A program made the position numbers and the translations under genes. Below are positions 27,142 to 35,753 of a DNA stretch of 64,000 nt, piece after piece; within the stretch, counting starts at the first letter, position 1; every line of letters begins with the position of its first letter. Location of the stretch: contig CAVQUF010000005.1 in the NCBI GenBank assembly GCA_963716865.1, positions 577,750-641,749 on the forward strand, read 5' to 3'. Origin of the DNA: AC-32 sp963716865 (lineage in GTDB: Bacteria; Actinomycetota; Thermoleophilia; Gaiellales; Gaiellaceae). A model generated the notes under the pieces. It made no database searches. It was given only the letters and a program-made list of their open reading frames with translations, and was not told where the DNA came from.

Positions 27142-30087
27142 GTGAAGCCGAAACGGCTCCTCGACGGGCGGTTGCTCTTCCTGCTCCTGCTCGCCCTCTC
27201 CCTGGGCGCAGGCGCAGCCATCTTCAAGGGCAACGCCTCCTCCGGCCATTCGCTCGGGCAGGGGCAGACGCCCCTCTCGGACGTCGTCCTCGGACAGGGA
27301 GGCGGCGGGCACGGCCCGAGGCCGAGGCAGGCCGGGCGCAGGGGCAAGACCGGGCCCGAGGGCCCCAGGGGCGGAAACGGACAGCGCGGCCCCAGGGGAG
27401 CCCGCGGCGGAGGCGGCGCCCAGGGAGCGGCAGGCCCGCGCGGCCCGAAAGGCTCGCAGGGGATCCCGGGGAGCGCTGCGGCCAAGGGCGACCCCGGCGC
27501 GACCGGGGCAACAGGCCCGCAGGGCCCGATCGGCCTCCAGGGCCTGATCGGCGCGCAGGGAGCAAAGGGAACGACCGGCTCCCAGGGCCCGGCAGGACCA
27601 AAGGGACCGACCGGGGCCAAGGGCGCCAAGGGCACAACCGGAGCCCAGGGAGCAAAGGGCACAACCGGCTCCCAGGGCGCGGCGGGACAGAAGGGTGCAA
27701 CCGGAGCCCAGGGAGCAAAGGGAGCAACCGGAGCCCAGGGCGCCAAGGGCGCGACAGGCTCGAAGGGCGCAACCGGCGCGGCCGGGGCCAAGGGCTCGAC
27801 CGGCGCCCAGGGCGCCAAGGGCACAACCGGCGCCAAGGGATCGACCGGCACGCAGGGCGCCAAGGGCACAACGGGCGCCAAGGGCGTAACCGGCGCCCAA
27901 GGCGCCAAGGGCACAACCGGGGCCCAGGGACCCGCAGGAGCGCAGGGCCCGACCGGCGCCCAGGGGCAGAAGGGCACAACCGGGGCCAAGGGATCGACCG
28001 GGGCCAAGGGATCGACCGGAGCGCAGGGCGCCAAGGGCACAACCGGAGCCCAGGGACCGGCAGGAGCGCAGGGCCCGACGGGAGCCCAGGGCGCCAAGGG
28101 CACAACCGGAGCCAAGGGCGCAACCGGCGCGCAGGGCGCCAAGGGCGCAACCGGCGCGCAGGGAGCCAAGGGCGTAACCGGCGCACAGGGCGCCAAGGGA
28201 ACGACCGGCGCCAAGGGCACAACCGGAGCACAGGGCGCCAAGGGCACAACCGGGGCCAAGGGCACAACCGGGGCCAAGGGATCGACCGGAGCGCAGGGCG
28301 TCAAGGGCGTAACCGGAGCCAAGGGCGCAACCGGCGCGCAGGGCGCCAAGGGATCGACCGGCGCGCAGGGCGCCAAGGGCGTAACCGGGGCCAAGGGAAC
28401 GACCGGCGCGCAGGGCGCCAAGGGCACAACCGGAGCCCAGGGACCCGCAGGAGCGCAGGGCCCGACCGGCGCCCAGGGGCCGAAGGGCACAACCGGCGCC
28501 AAGGGCGCAACCGGAGCGCAGGGCGCCAAGGGCACGACAGGCGCCAAGGGCACAACCGGGGCCAAGGGAACGACCGGGGCGAAGGGCGTCACGGGAGCCA
28601 AGGGCGCAACCGGAGCCAAGGGCGTCACCGGAGCCAAGGGCGTCACCGGTGCCAAGGGCGCGACGGGCGCGCAGGGGCCTGCCGGCGCCAAGGGACCGAC
28701 CGGCGCTCAGGGCCCGAAGGGCGTCACCGGCGCCAAGGGCACGACCGGCGCCAAGGGCGTCACGGGCGCCAAGGGCGTCACCGGTGCCAAGGGTACGACC
28801 GGGGCCAAGGGCGCAACCGGAGCCAATGGCGTCACGGGAGCCAAGGGCGTCACGGGCGCGAAAGGTGTCACCGGATCGAAGGGCGTCACGGGCGCCAAGG
28901 GCACGACCGGCGCCAAGGGCACGACCGGCGCGAAGGGCACGACCGGCGCGCAGGGGCCTGCGGGCGCGATGGGGCCGACCGGAGCTCAGGGCCCCAAGGG
29001 CGTCACCGGTGCCAAGGGCGTCACCGGTGCCAAGGGAACGACCGGCGCCAAGGGCGTGACAGGTGCCAAGGGAACAACCGGAGCGAAGGGCGTGACAGGC
29101 GCCAAGGGAACGACCGGAGCGAAGGGCGTCACGGGTGCCAAGGGAGTCACCGGGGCCAAGGGAACGACCGGCGCCAAGGGAACCACCGGAGCGAAGGGCG
29201 CGACCGGAGCCAAGGGCGTCACGGGCGCGAAGGGCGCGACCGGCGCCAAGGGCGTGACGGGCGCCAAGGGCACAACCGGAGCGAAGGGCGTCACGGGCGC
29301 GAAGGGCGTCACCGGGGCCAAGGGCCCGACGGGGGCCAAGGGAGCGACGGGCGCGAAAGGCGTCACGGGCGCGAAGGGCGCGACCGGTGCCAAGGGCGCG
29401 ACCGGCCCGGCCGGGGCGAAGGGCCCGACGGGCACCAAGGGCACGACCGGAGCGAAGGGCGTCACCGGCTCGAAGGGAACCACCGGCGCCAAGGGCACGA
29501 CCGGCGCCAAGGGTCCGACGGGCGCGAAGGGACCGACAGGCGCCAAGGGCGCGACCGGCGCGAAGGGCGTCACGGGCGCGAAGGGCGCGACCGGAGCCAA
29601 GGGCGCGACCGGCGCACAGGGCCCGAGCTACTGGGACGTCGAGATCACCAAGGCCGCAGACCAGACGGTCACGAACAACGCGACCCTTCAGAACGACAGC
29701 ACGCTGAAGTTCAACGTCGCGGCCGGCGAAATGTGGTACGTCCAGCTCCTGCTCTCGTACGCCGGCAACAGCACGACCGGCGACTACAAGTGCGACTTCA
29801 GCTTCCCCTCCGCATCGGGTTGGTACGACTACGTCGGGGACAACACCACCGCGGACGCCATCAACGTGTCGACCGGGATTCAGATGGTGACGCTCACGAA
29901 CTTCGCCGCCCCGATCGGCCTCGGCACCGACGCGGCGAGCACTCCACGCATGTTCTCGCTCGAGATGATGATCCGGCCGACCGCGGCCGGGACGGTGCAG
30001 TTCCGCTTCGCGAACAACACCGCGGGCGCAGGGGTCAACTCGATCACCAAAGTCGGCTCGATCCTGAGAGCCAAGAAGCTGGCGTAA
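27142..30087 (+). CDS. Giant collagen-like surface protein 1
   Basis: This 981-residue protein has a short basic N-terminus, one membrane helix (about 11-28), a linker, and Gly-X-Y repeats from about residue 66 that are unbroken from about 116 to 828 (about 237 triplets). The C-terminal domain is 153 residues. The dominant units are GAK, GTT, GVT, GAT and GAQ. I count roughly a hundred lysines and no Asp or Glu in the unbroken part, so the rod is strongly cationic and low in proline. The C-terminal domain ends VQFRFANNTAGAGVNSITK plus a LRAKKL-like tail, resembling trimerising jelly-roll domains of phage tail proteins. GTG start. It forms an operon with the next two genes. Confidence 0.9.
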   Translation: MKPKRLLDGRLLFLLLLALSLGAGAAIFKGNASSGHSLGQGQTPLSDVVLGQGGGGHGPRPRQAGRRGKTGPEGPRGGNGQRGPRGARGGGGAQGAAGPRGPKGSQGIPGSAAAKGDPGATGATGPQGPIGLQGLIGAQGAKGTTGSQGPAGPKGPTGAKGAKGTTGAQGAKGTTGSQGAAGQKGATGAQGAKGATGAQGAKGATGSKGATGAAGAKGSTGAQGAKGTTGAKGSTGTQGAKGTTGAKGVTGAQGAKGTTGAQGPAGAQGPTGAQGQKGTTGAKGSTGAKGSTGAQGAKGTTGAQGPAGAQGPTGAQGAKGTTGAKGATGAQGAKGATGAQGAKGVTGAQGAKGTTGAKGTTGAQGAKGTTGAKGTTGAKGSTGAQGVKGVTGAKGATGAQGAKGSTGAQGAKGVTGAKGTTGAQGAKGTTGAQGPAGAQGPTGAQGPKGTTGAKGATGAQGAKGTTGAKGTTGAKGTTGAKGVTGAKGATGAKGVTGAKGVTGAKGATGAQGPAGAKGPTGAQGPKGVTGAKGTTGAKGVTGAKGVTGAKGTTGAKGATGANGVTGAKGVTGAKGVTGSKGVTGAKGTTGAKGTTGAKGTTGAQGPAGAMGPTGAQGPKGVTGAKGVTGAKGTTGAKGVTGAKGTTGAKGVTGAKGTTGAKGVTGAKGVTGAKGTTGAKGTTGAKGATGAKGVTGAKGATGAKGVTGAKGTTGAKGVTGAKGVTGAKGPTGAKGATGAKGVTGAKGATGAKGATGPAGAKGPTGTKGTTGAKGVTGSKGTTGAKGTTGAKGPTGAKGPTGAKGATGAKGVTGAKGATGAKGATGAQGPSYWDVEITKAADQTVTNNATLQNDSTLKFNVAAGEMWYVQLLLSYAGNSTTGDYKCDFSFPSASGWYDYVGDNTTADAINVSTGIQMVTLTNFAAPIGLGTDAASTPRMFSLEMMIRPTAAGTVQFRFANNTAGAGVNSITKVGSILRAKKLA
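27178..28676 (+). repeat. 1.5-kb near-identical direct repeat, copy 1
   Basis: This segment and 30131-31629 match at a constant offset of 2953 bp. I found only two differences by eye (27270 G versus A; 27900 A versus G). The match begins in the membrane-helix codons and stops abruptly at 28676, after which the genes follow different repeat orders. Confidence 0.9.
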
Positions 30088-30091
30088 GGCG

Positions 30092-33046
30092 ATGAGGAAG
30101 TTGCGGAGCCTCGTCAACGGGCCCGTTCTGTTCCTGCTCCTGCTCGCCCTCTCCCTGGGCGCAGGCGCAGCCATCTTCAAGGGCAACGCCTCCTCCGGCC
30201 ATTCGCTCGGGCAGGGGCAGACACCCCTCTCGGACGTCGTCCTCGGACAGGGAGGCGGCGGGCACGGCCCGAGGCCGAGGCAGGCCGGGCGCAGGGGCAA
30301 GACCGGGCCCGAGGGCCCCAGGGGCGGAAACGGACAGCGCGGCCCCAGGGGAGCCCGCGGCGGAGGCGGCGCCCAGGGAGCGGCAGGCCCGCGCGGCCCG
30401 AAAGGCTCGCAGGGGATCCCGGGGAGCGCTGCGGCCAAGGGCGACCCCGGCGCGACCGGGGCAACAGGCCCGCAGGGCCCGATCGGCCTCCAGGGCCTGA
30501 TCGGCGCGCAGGGAGCAAAGGGAACGACCGGCTCCCAGGGCCCGGCAGGACCAAAGGGACCGACCGGGGCCAAGGGCGCCAAGGGCACAACCGGAGCCCA
30601 GGGAGCAAAGGGCACAACCGGCTCCCAGGGCGCGGCGGGACAGAAGGGTGCAACCGGAGCCCAGGGAGCAAAGGGAGCAACCGGAGCCCAGGGCGCCAAG
30701 GGCGCGACAGGCTCGAAGGGCGCAACCGGCGCGGCCGGGGCCAAGGGCTCGACCGGCGCCCAGGGCGCCAAGGGCACAACCGGCGCCAAGGGATCGACCG
30801 GCACGCAGGGCGCCAAGGGCACAACGGGCGCCAAGGGCGTAACCGGCGCCCAGGGCGCCAAGGGCACAACCGGGGCCCAGGGACCCGCAGGAGCGCAGGG
30901 CCCGACCGGCGCCCAGGGGCAGAAGGGCACAACCGGGGCCAAGGGATCGACCGGGGCCAAGGGATCGACCGGAGCGCAGGGCGCCAAGGGCACAACCGGA
31001 GCCCAGGGACCGGCAGGAGCGCAGGGCCCGACGGGAGCCCAGGGCGCCAAGGGCACAACCGGAGCCAAGGGCGCAACCGGCGCGCAGGGCGCCAAGGGCG
31101 CAACCGGCGCGCAGGGAGCCAAGGGCGTAACCGGCGCACAGGGCGCCAAGGGAACGACCGGCGCCAAGGGCACAACCGGAGCACAGGGCGCCAAGGGCAC
31201 AACCGGGGCCAAGGGCACAACCGGGGCCAAGGGATCGACCGGAGCGCAGGGCGTCAAGGGCGTAACCGGAGCCAAGGGCGCAACCGGCGCGCAGGGCGCC
31301 AAGGGATCGACCGGCGCGCAGGGCGCCAAGGGCGTAACCGGGGCCAAGGGAACGACCGGCGCGCAGGGCGCCAAGGGCACAACCGGAGCCCAGGGACCCG
31401 CAGGAGCGCAGGGCCCGACCGGCGCCCAGGGGCCGAAGGGCACAACCGGCGCCAAGGGCGCAACCGGAGCGCAGGGCGCCAAGGGCACGACAGGCGCCAA
31501 GGGCACAACCGGGGCCAAGGGAACGACCGGGGCGAAGGGCGTCACGGGAGCCAAGGGCGCAACCGGAGCCAAGGGCGTCACCGGAGCCAAGGGCGTCACC
31601 GGTGCCAAGGGCGCGACGGGCGCGCAGGGCACGACCGGAGCGCGCGGTGTCACGGGGACACAGGGCCCGAAGGGCGTTACCGGATCCAAGGGCGCGACCG
31701 GCGCACAGGGGCCCGCGGGCGCGAAAGGACCGACTGGTGCTCAGGGAGCCAAGGGAACGACCGGCGCGAAGGGAACGACCGGCGCGAAGGGCACGACCGG
31801 GGCCAAGGGATCGACCGGCGCCAAGGGCGTCACCGGGGCCAAGGGAACGACCGGCGCGAACGGCACGAACGGCGCCAAGGGCGTGACCGGGGCAAAGGGC
31901 AGCACCGGGGCCAAGGGAACGACCGGAGCTAAGGGAACGACCGGCGCGAAGGGCGCGACCGGGTCAAAGGGCGCAACCGGGGCGCAGGGGCCAGCGGGCG
32001 CGAAGGGACCGACCGGTGCTCAGGGAGCCAAGGGAACAACTGGCGCGAAGGGCACGACCGGCGCCAAGGGAACGACCGGTGCCAAGGGCGTGACAGGCGC
32101 GAAGGGCACGACCGGCGTCAAGGGAACGACCGGTGCCAAGGGAGCGACCGGCGCGAAGGGTGCTACGGGCGCCAAGGGCACAACCGGAGCGAAGGGAGCG
32201 ACCGGCGCGAAGGGCGTCACCGGGGCCAAAGGCTCCACCGGCGCCAAAGGCCCGACGGGCGCGAAGGGCCCGACCGGGGCAAAGGGCGCAACCGGCGCGA
32301 AGGGCGTCACGGGCGCGAAGGGCGCGACCGGCCCGGCCGGGGCGAAGGGCCCGACCGGCGCGAAAGGCACGACCGGCGCGAAGGGCGTCACCGGGGCGAA
32401 GGGCACGACCGGCGGAAACGGAACAGCGGGCTCGAAGGGCACCACGGGGACGAAGGGCGTCACAGGCGCGAAGGGCGTCACCGGAGCAAAGGGCGTCACC
32501 GGAGCGAAGGGCACGACCGGCGCGAAGGGAGCAACCGGCGCCAAGGGCGCGACCGGCGCTCTCGGCGCGATCGGCCCCATGGCCCCGACCTGGAACGTCA
32601 ACATCTCGAAGTCCGCGGACCAGACCGTGACGAACACGACGACGCTCCAGAACGACACGGAACTCAAGTTCAACGTCAACGCGGGGGAGGTCTGGTACGT
32701 CCAGCTCCTGCTCGTCTACTCCGGGAACGACAACGCCGGTGACTACAGCTGCGACTTCAGCTTCCCGTCGAGCTCCGGCTGGTACAGCTTCATCGGCTGG
32801 AACCTCAACAGCAACGCCATCCAGGTGAACACCGGAACGAGGATGGCTGCACTCACCAACTTCGCGGCTCCGATTGGCGTAGGAACGAGCGCCGCGAACG
32901 AGCCGCGACCGGTGAGAGTCACCATGATGCTTCGCCCGACCGCCGCCGGGACGGTGCAGTTCCGCTTCGCAAACAACATCGCGGGTGCAGGCCGGACCTC
33001 GACGACGAGGGCCGGAACGCTGCTCCGCGCCAGAAAGCTGGCCTAG
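30092..33046 (+). CDS. Giant collagen-like surface protein 2
   Basis: This 984-residue paralog starts 4 bp after the first collagen-like gene and has the same plan: an N-terminal membrane helix, about 240 Gly-X-Y triplets rich in GAK and GTT, and a C-terminal domain of about 153 residues. Residues 14-513 are essentially identical to protein 1, while the second half of the rod and the C-terminal domain differ. The C-terminal domains share segments such as SADQTVTN, WYVQLLL, CDFSFPS and FAAPIG. The two chains could form homo- or heterotrimers. This is a membrane-anchored extracellular filament by inference. Confidence 0.9.
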   Translation: MRKLRSLVNGPVLFLLLLALSLGAGAAIFKGNASSGHSLGQGQTPLSDVVLGQGGGGHGPRPRQAGRRGKTGPEGPRGGNGQRGPRGARGGGGAQGAAGPRGPKGSQGIPGSAAAKGDPGATGATGPQGPIGLQGLIGAQGAKGTTGSQGPAGPKGPTGAKGAKGTTGAQGAKGTTGSQGAAGQKGATGAQGAKGATGAQGAKGATGSKGATGAAGAKGSTGAQGAKGTTGAKGSTGTQGAKGTTGAKGVTGAQGAKGTTGAQGPAGAQGPTGAQGQKGTTGAKGSTGAKGSTGAQGAKGTTGAQGPAGAQGPTGAQGAKGTTGAKGATGAQGAKGATGAQGAKGVTGAQGAKGTTGAKGTTGAQGAKGTTGAKGTTGAKGSTGAQGVKGVTGAKGATGAQGAKGSTGAQGAKGVTGAKGTTGAQGAKGTTGAQGPAGAQGPTGAQGPKGTTGAKGATGAQGAKGTTGAKGTTGAKGTTGAKGVTGAKGATGAKGVTGAKGVTGAKGATGAQGTTGARGVTGTQGPKGVTGSKGATGAQGPAGAKGPTGAQGAKGTTGAKGTTGAKGTTGAKGSTGAKGVTGAKGTTGANGTNGAKGVTGAKGSTGAKGTTGAKGTTGAKGATGSKGATGAQGPAGAKGPTGAQGAKGTTGAKGTTGAKGTTGAKGVTGAKGTTGVKGTTGAKGATGAKGATGAKGTTGAKGATGAKGVTGAKGSTGAKGPTGAKGPTGAKGATGAKGVTGAKGATGPAGAKGPTGAKGTTGAKGVTGAKGTTGGNGTAGSKGTTGTKGVTGAKGVTGAKGVTGAKGTTGAKGATGAKGATGALGAIGPMAPTWNVNISKSADQTVTNTTTLQNDTELKFNVNAGEVWYVQLLLVYSGNDNAGDYSCDFSFPSSSGWYSFIGWNLNSNAIQVNTGTRMAALTNFAAPIGVGTSAANEPRPVRVTMMLRPTAAGTVQFRFANNIAGAGRTSTTRAGTLLRARKLA
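30131..31629 (+). repeat. 1.5-kb near-identical direct repeat, copy 2
   Basis: Second copy of the block at 27178-28676, inside the second collagen-like gene. The abrupt end at 31629 inside a Gly-X-Y repeat tract is what recombination or gene conversion between the two genes would leave. Confidence 0.9.
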
Positions 33047-33068
33047 GCCGGCAGACAAAGGAGAGGGC

Positions 33069-33710
33069 ATGAGTCAGCTCGATCAGGTTTGGCAGGAACG
33101 GCACCCGGGAACGGGAAACCCGGGGCCGATGGAGAGCGTCGCCCAGCGGAAGCTCGACCCGGCCCGGCCCCGGCGGTCGCACGTCCAGCTCGTCGTGCTC
33201 GGTGTCGCGGTCGCGGCGGCGGCGACCGTCGTCGCGTGGCTCCTGGTTCGCGGCCATGAACAGCCAACCGCGCTTCCGGCGCCCGGCAGCGGCCCGGCGC
33301 TCGTCTCACAGTCGCAGCTCGAGCGCCTCGCCAGCTCGGCCGACCACCCCGTCTACTGGGCCGGGCCGAAGCACGGTTACTCCTACGAGCTGACCAACAC
33401 GAGCGGCGGGCGGATCTTCGTCCGCTACCTCCCGCGCGGCGTCCGGGCCGGTGACCCTCGGCCCAGCTTCCTCGTCGTCGGCACGTACGCGCAGCAGGGC
33501 GGCTTCGCCGACCTCAAGCGTGTGGCCAAGCGTCACGGATCGGTCTCGTTCGGGCTCGACGGCGACGGGCTCGCCGTCTTCAACACGGCCAAGCCGACGA
33601 GCGTCTACTTCGGCTATCCGGGCAAGGGCTACCAGGTCGAGGTCTATTCGCCTTCGGGCCAGACCGCGCGCAGCCTCGTCCTGGCCGGGAGGATCACGCA
33701 GATCAACTAG
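33069..33710 (+). CDS. Single-pass membrane protein of the collagen operon
   Basis: This 213-residue protein starts at an ATG with a strong ribosome binding site (AAAGGAGAGG). About 35 cytoplasmic residues rich in Pro and Arg precede one helix (VQLVVLGVAVAAAATVVAWLLV), followed by an outside domain of about 150 residues with HPVYWAGPKHGYSYELTNTS and YPGKGYQVEVYSPSG. I do not recognise the family. Twenty-two bases after the second collagen-like gene and on the same strand, it is probably co-transcribed and may help anchor or process the filaments. It overlaps the adenosyltransferase 3' end by 8 bp. Confidence 0.7.
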   Translation: MSQLDQVWQERHPGTGNPGPMESVAQRKLDPARPRRSHVQLVVLGVAVAAAATVVAWLLVRGHEQPTALPAPGSGPALVSQSQLERLASSADHPVYWAGPKHGYSYELTNTSGGRIFVRYLPRGVRAGDPRPSFLVVGTYAQQGGFADLKRVAKRHGSVSFGLDGDGLAVFNTAKPTSVYFGYPGKGYQVEVYSPSGQTARSLVLAGRITQIN

Positions 33711-34284
33711 GGGCGCCGCCGGGACTCCAGAGCGGCTCCTCGCCGCCGGCGTTGGCCGCGCGGGCGAGGACGAAGAGCAGGTCCGAGAGCCTGTTCACGT
33801 AGACGGCGGCGAGCGGGTCGATGCGCGCCTCGGTGGCGGCCGCGAGGACCGTCAGCTCAGCGCGGCGGCACACCGCGCGTGCGACGTGCAGGCGGGCCGC
33901 GGCCTCCGTACCGCCGGGAAGGACGAAGCTCTTCAGCTCGGGAAGGTCGGCGTTGAAGCGGTCGCAGAGACGCTCGAGCTCGTCGATCTGCCGCTGCTGG
34001 ATCCTCAGGCGCCCGTCGTCGTCGGCGTACGGCACCGAGAGGTCGGCGCCGAGGTCGAAGAGCGCGTTCTGAACCTGTTCGAGCGGATCGCGGAACGAAT
34101 CGGGGAGCTCGCCGGCGAGCGCGAGACCGATCAGCGCGTTCAGCTCGTCGACCGCGCCATACGCCCGCACGCGCGGGTCGAGCTTCGAGACGCGCGAGCC
34201 GTCGCCGAGGCTGGTCTCGCCCTTGTCGCCGCCGCGCGTGTAGATCTTCGTCAGGCGGACGGGCTCGTCGCGCTTGCGGGTCAT
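33703..34284 (-). CDS. Cob(I)alamin adenosyltransferase, PduO type
   Basis: This 193-residue enzyme makes adenosylcobalamin from cob(I)alamin and ATP. The N-terminal ATP loop VRLTKIYTRGGDKGETSLGDG, the segment AYGAVDELNALIGLA and the C-terminal YVNRLSDLLFVLAR are the PduO/MMAB signatures. It supplies the cofactor of the methylmalonyl-CoA mutase encoded about 10 kb away on the same strand. Confidence 0.94.
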   Translation of the reverse strand: MTRKRDEPVRLTKIYTRGGDKGETSLGDGSRVSKLDPRVRAYGAVDELNALIGLALAGELPDSFRDPLEQVQNALFDLGADLSVPYADDDGRLRIQQRQIDELERLCDRFNADLPELKSFVLPGGTEAAARLHVARAVCRRAELTVLAAATEARIDPLAAVYVNRLSDLLFVLARAANAGGEEPLWSPGGAPS

Positions 34285-34452
34285 CGCGACGGTCTCGCCG
34301 CGCCTTCGCCTGGGGAGAGACGGTCACGCTTTCGGCACGCCCTCGTCACAGACTCGTGACGCCTTCGCGACTAGGCTGCCGGTGGGAGGGGCGGTGGGAT
34401 CCCTGGTGACGGGCGTGAACATCCAAGGCGTCGGCACGATCACCGTGGCCCG

Positions 34453-35616
34453 TCATCCCTGGGCGAGCTCCTGCCGGCGGAGGCCGAGAATCGAGCGGGC
34501 GATGACCAACCGCTGGATCTCGCTCGTGCCCTCGTAGATCTCCGTGATCTTCGCGTCGCGGTAGTAGCGCTCGACCGGGAACTCCTTGGTGTACCCGTAC
34601 CCGCCGAGGATCTGGATCGCCTCCGCGGTCTGCCGCCGCGCCATCTCGGACGCGTACAGCTTCGCCTTCGCTCCCTCCTCGGTGTGCGGCAACCCCTCCT
34701 GCTTCAGCCACGCCGCGCGGTAGACGAGCAGCCGCGCCGCGTCGATCTCGGTCGCCATGTCCGCGAGCTTCCACTGGATCGCCTGGAAGTCGGCGATCCG
34801 GCGGCCGAACTGCTGCCGCTCGAGCGCGTATTCCCGCGCGACGTCGAAGGCCGCCTGCGCGATGCCGAGCGCCTGGGCCGCGATGCCGATCCGGCCCCCG
34901 TCGAGGGTCGCCATCGCGACGGTGAAGCCCTTTCCCTCCTCGTGCAGCAAACGGTCGCGCCCGGCCTCGACGTCCTCGAGGAGCAGGTCGACCGTCGAGG
35001 ACGAGTTGAGGCCGAGCTTCTCCTCCTCGCGCGTAACCCGCACCTGACCGCCGTCGAGGATGAACGCGGAGACCCCCTTCGACCCGGGAGTGTCCGGGTC
35101 GGTGCGGGCGAAGAGCAGCACCGTCCCGCCGAAGCCGCCGTTCGTGATCCACTGCTTGGAGCCGGAGATCCTCCAGCCGTCGCCGTCCTCGACGGCGGCC
35201 GTCCGCAGCGAGCCCGCGTCCGAGCCGGCCTCGGGCTCGGTCAGCGCGAAGGCCCCGATCGACTCGCCGCGCGCGAGCGGCGGGACAAACCGGCTGCGCT
35301 GCTCGTCGGTGCCGAAGGCGAGGATCGGCAACGCCACCGCGCTCGTGTGCACGGCAACCGTCACCCCCACGCCCGCGTCCGCGCGCGAGAGCTCCTCGAG
35401 CACGAGCACGTACGAGAGGAAGTCCGCGCCCGCTCCGCCCTGTTGCTCGGGAACGCAGACGCCGAGCAGACCAAGGGCGCCGAGCTTCCCCAGCAGCTCG
35501 CGCGGAAAGCCGTGCGCGCGATCCCACGCTCCAGCGTTCGGCGTGATCTCGGCCTCGGCGAACTCCCGCGCCAGCGTCTGGATCTCGCGCTGGTCGCCCG
35601 TGAGGCTGAACTGCAT
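34453..35616 (-). CDS. Acyl-CoA dehydrogenase
   Basis: This 387-residue flavoenzyme starts MQFSLTGDQREIQTLAREFA. It contains GAFALTEPEAGSDAGSL, QWITNGGFGGTVLLFARTD, ERQQFGRRIADFQAIQWKLA and QILGGYGYTKEFPVERYYRD. The C-terminal EIYEGTSEIQRLVIAR carries the catalytic glutamate. It introduces the alpha-beta double bond in fatty acyl-CoA and reduces ETF, whose genes lie at 12-15 kb. The best-matching branch is short/medium-chain or isovaleryl-type, but chain length cannot be fixed from sequence alone. Confidence 0.93.
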   Translation of the reverse strand: MQFSLTGDQREIQTLAREFAEAEITPNAGAWDRAHGFPRELLGKLGALGLLGVCVPEQQGGAGADFLSYVLVLEELSRADAGVGVTVAVHTSAVALPILAFGTDEQRSRFVPPLARGESIGAFALTEPEAGSDAGSLRTAAVEDGDGWRISGSKQWITNGGFGGTVLLFARTDPDTPGSKGVSAFILDGGQVRVTREEEKLGLNSSSTVDLLLEDVEAGRDRLLHEEGKGFTVAMATLDGGRIGIAAQALGIAQAAFDVAREYALERQQFGRRIADFQAIQWKLADMATEIDAARLLVYRAAWLKQEGLPHTEEGAKAKLYASEMARRQTAEAIQILGGYGYTKEFPVERYYRDAKITEIYEGTSEIQRLVIARSILGLRRQELAQG

Positions 35617-35753
35617 CGGGCGGCGAGTATAGTCGGGCACGGTTTGCCCTCCGGAACCGCGTCCGCGACTCTGCCGTGGAGCTGGTACTCCGATCCGCAG
35701 ATGCTGCCGCAGGAGCAGGAGCGGAGCGGGCCGCTCGCCTTCGAGGCGCTGGC

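Noticed and set aside
24876..30095. A 1739-residue plus-strand frame spanning the kinase and the first collagen-like gene
   Set aside because: It is an Arg/Gly-rich shifted-frame artefact of GC-rich coding sequence; it crosses gene boundaries and contains no domains.
27040..31689. A 1549-residue proline-rich open frame on the minus strand across the collagen genes
   Set aside because: It is the antisense image of the Gly-X-Y repeats: codons like GGC-ACA-ACC-GGA-GCC leave no stops on the other strand. It has no ribosome binding site and runs across two genes.
27142..33046. CRISPR-like or minisatellite repeat array
   Set aside because: The periodicity is 9 or 18 bp in a continuous reading frame, with codon-level variation and no unique spacers; it is protein repeat coding.
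35641..35753. A short open frame ending MLPQEQERSGPLAFEALA before the lipoprotein
   Set aside because: It has no ribosome binding site or recognisable domain; it probably reflects GC-rich composition in the divergent promoter region.
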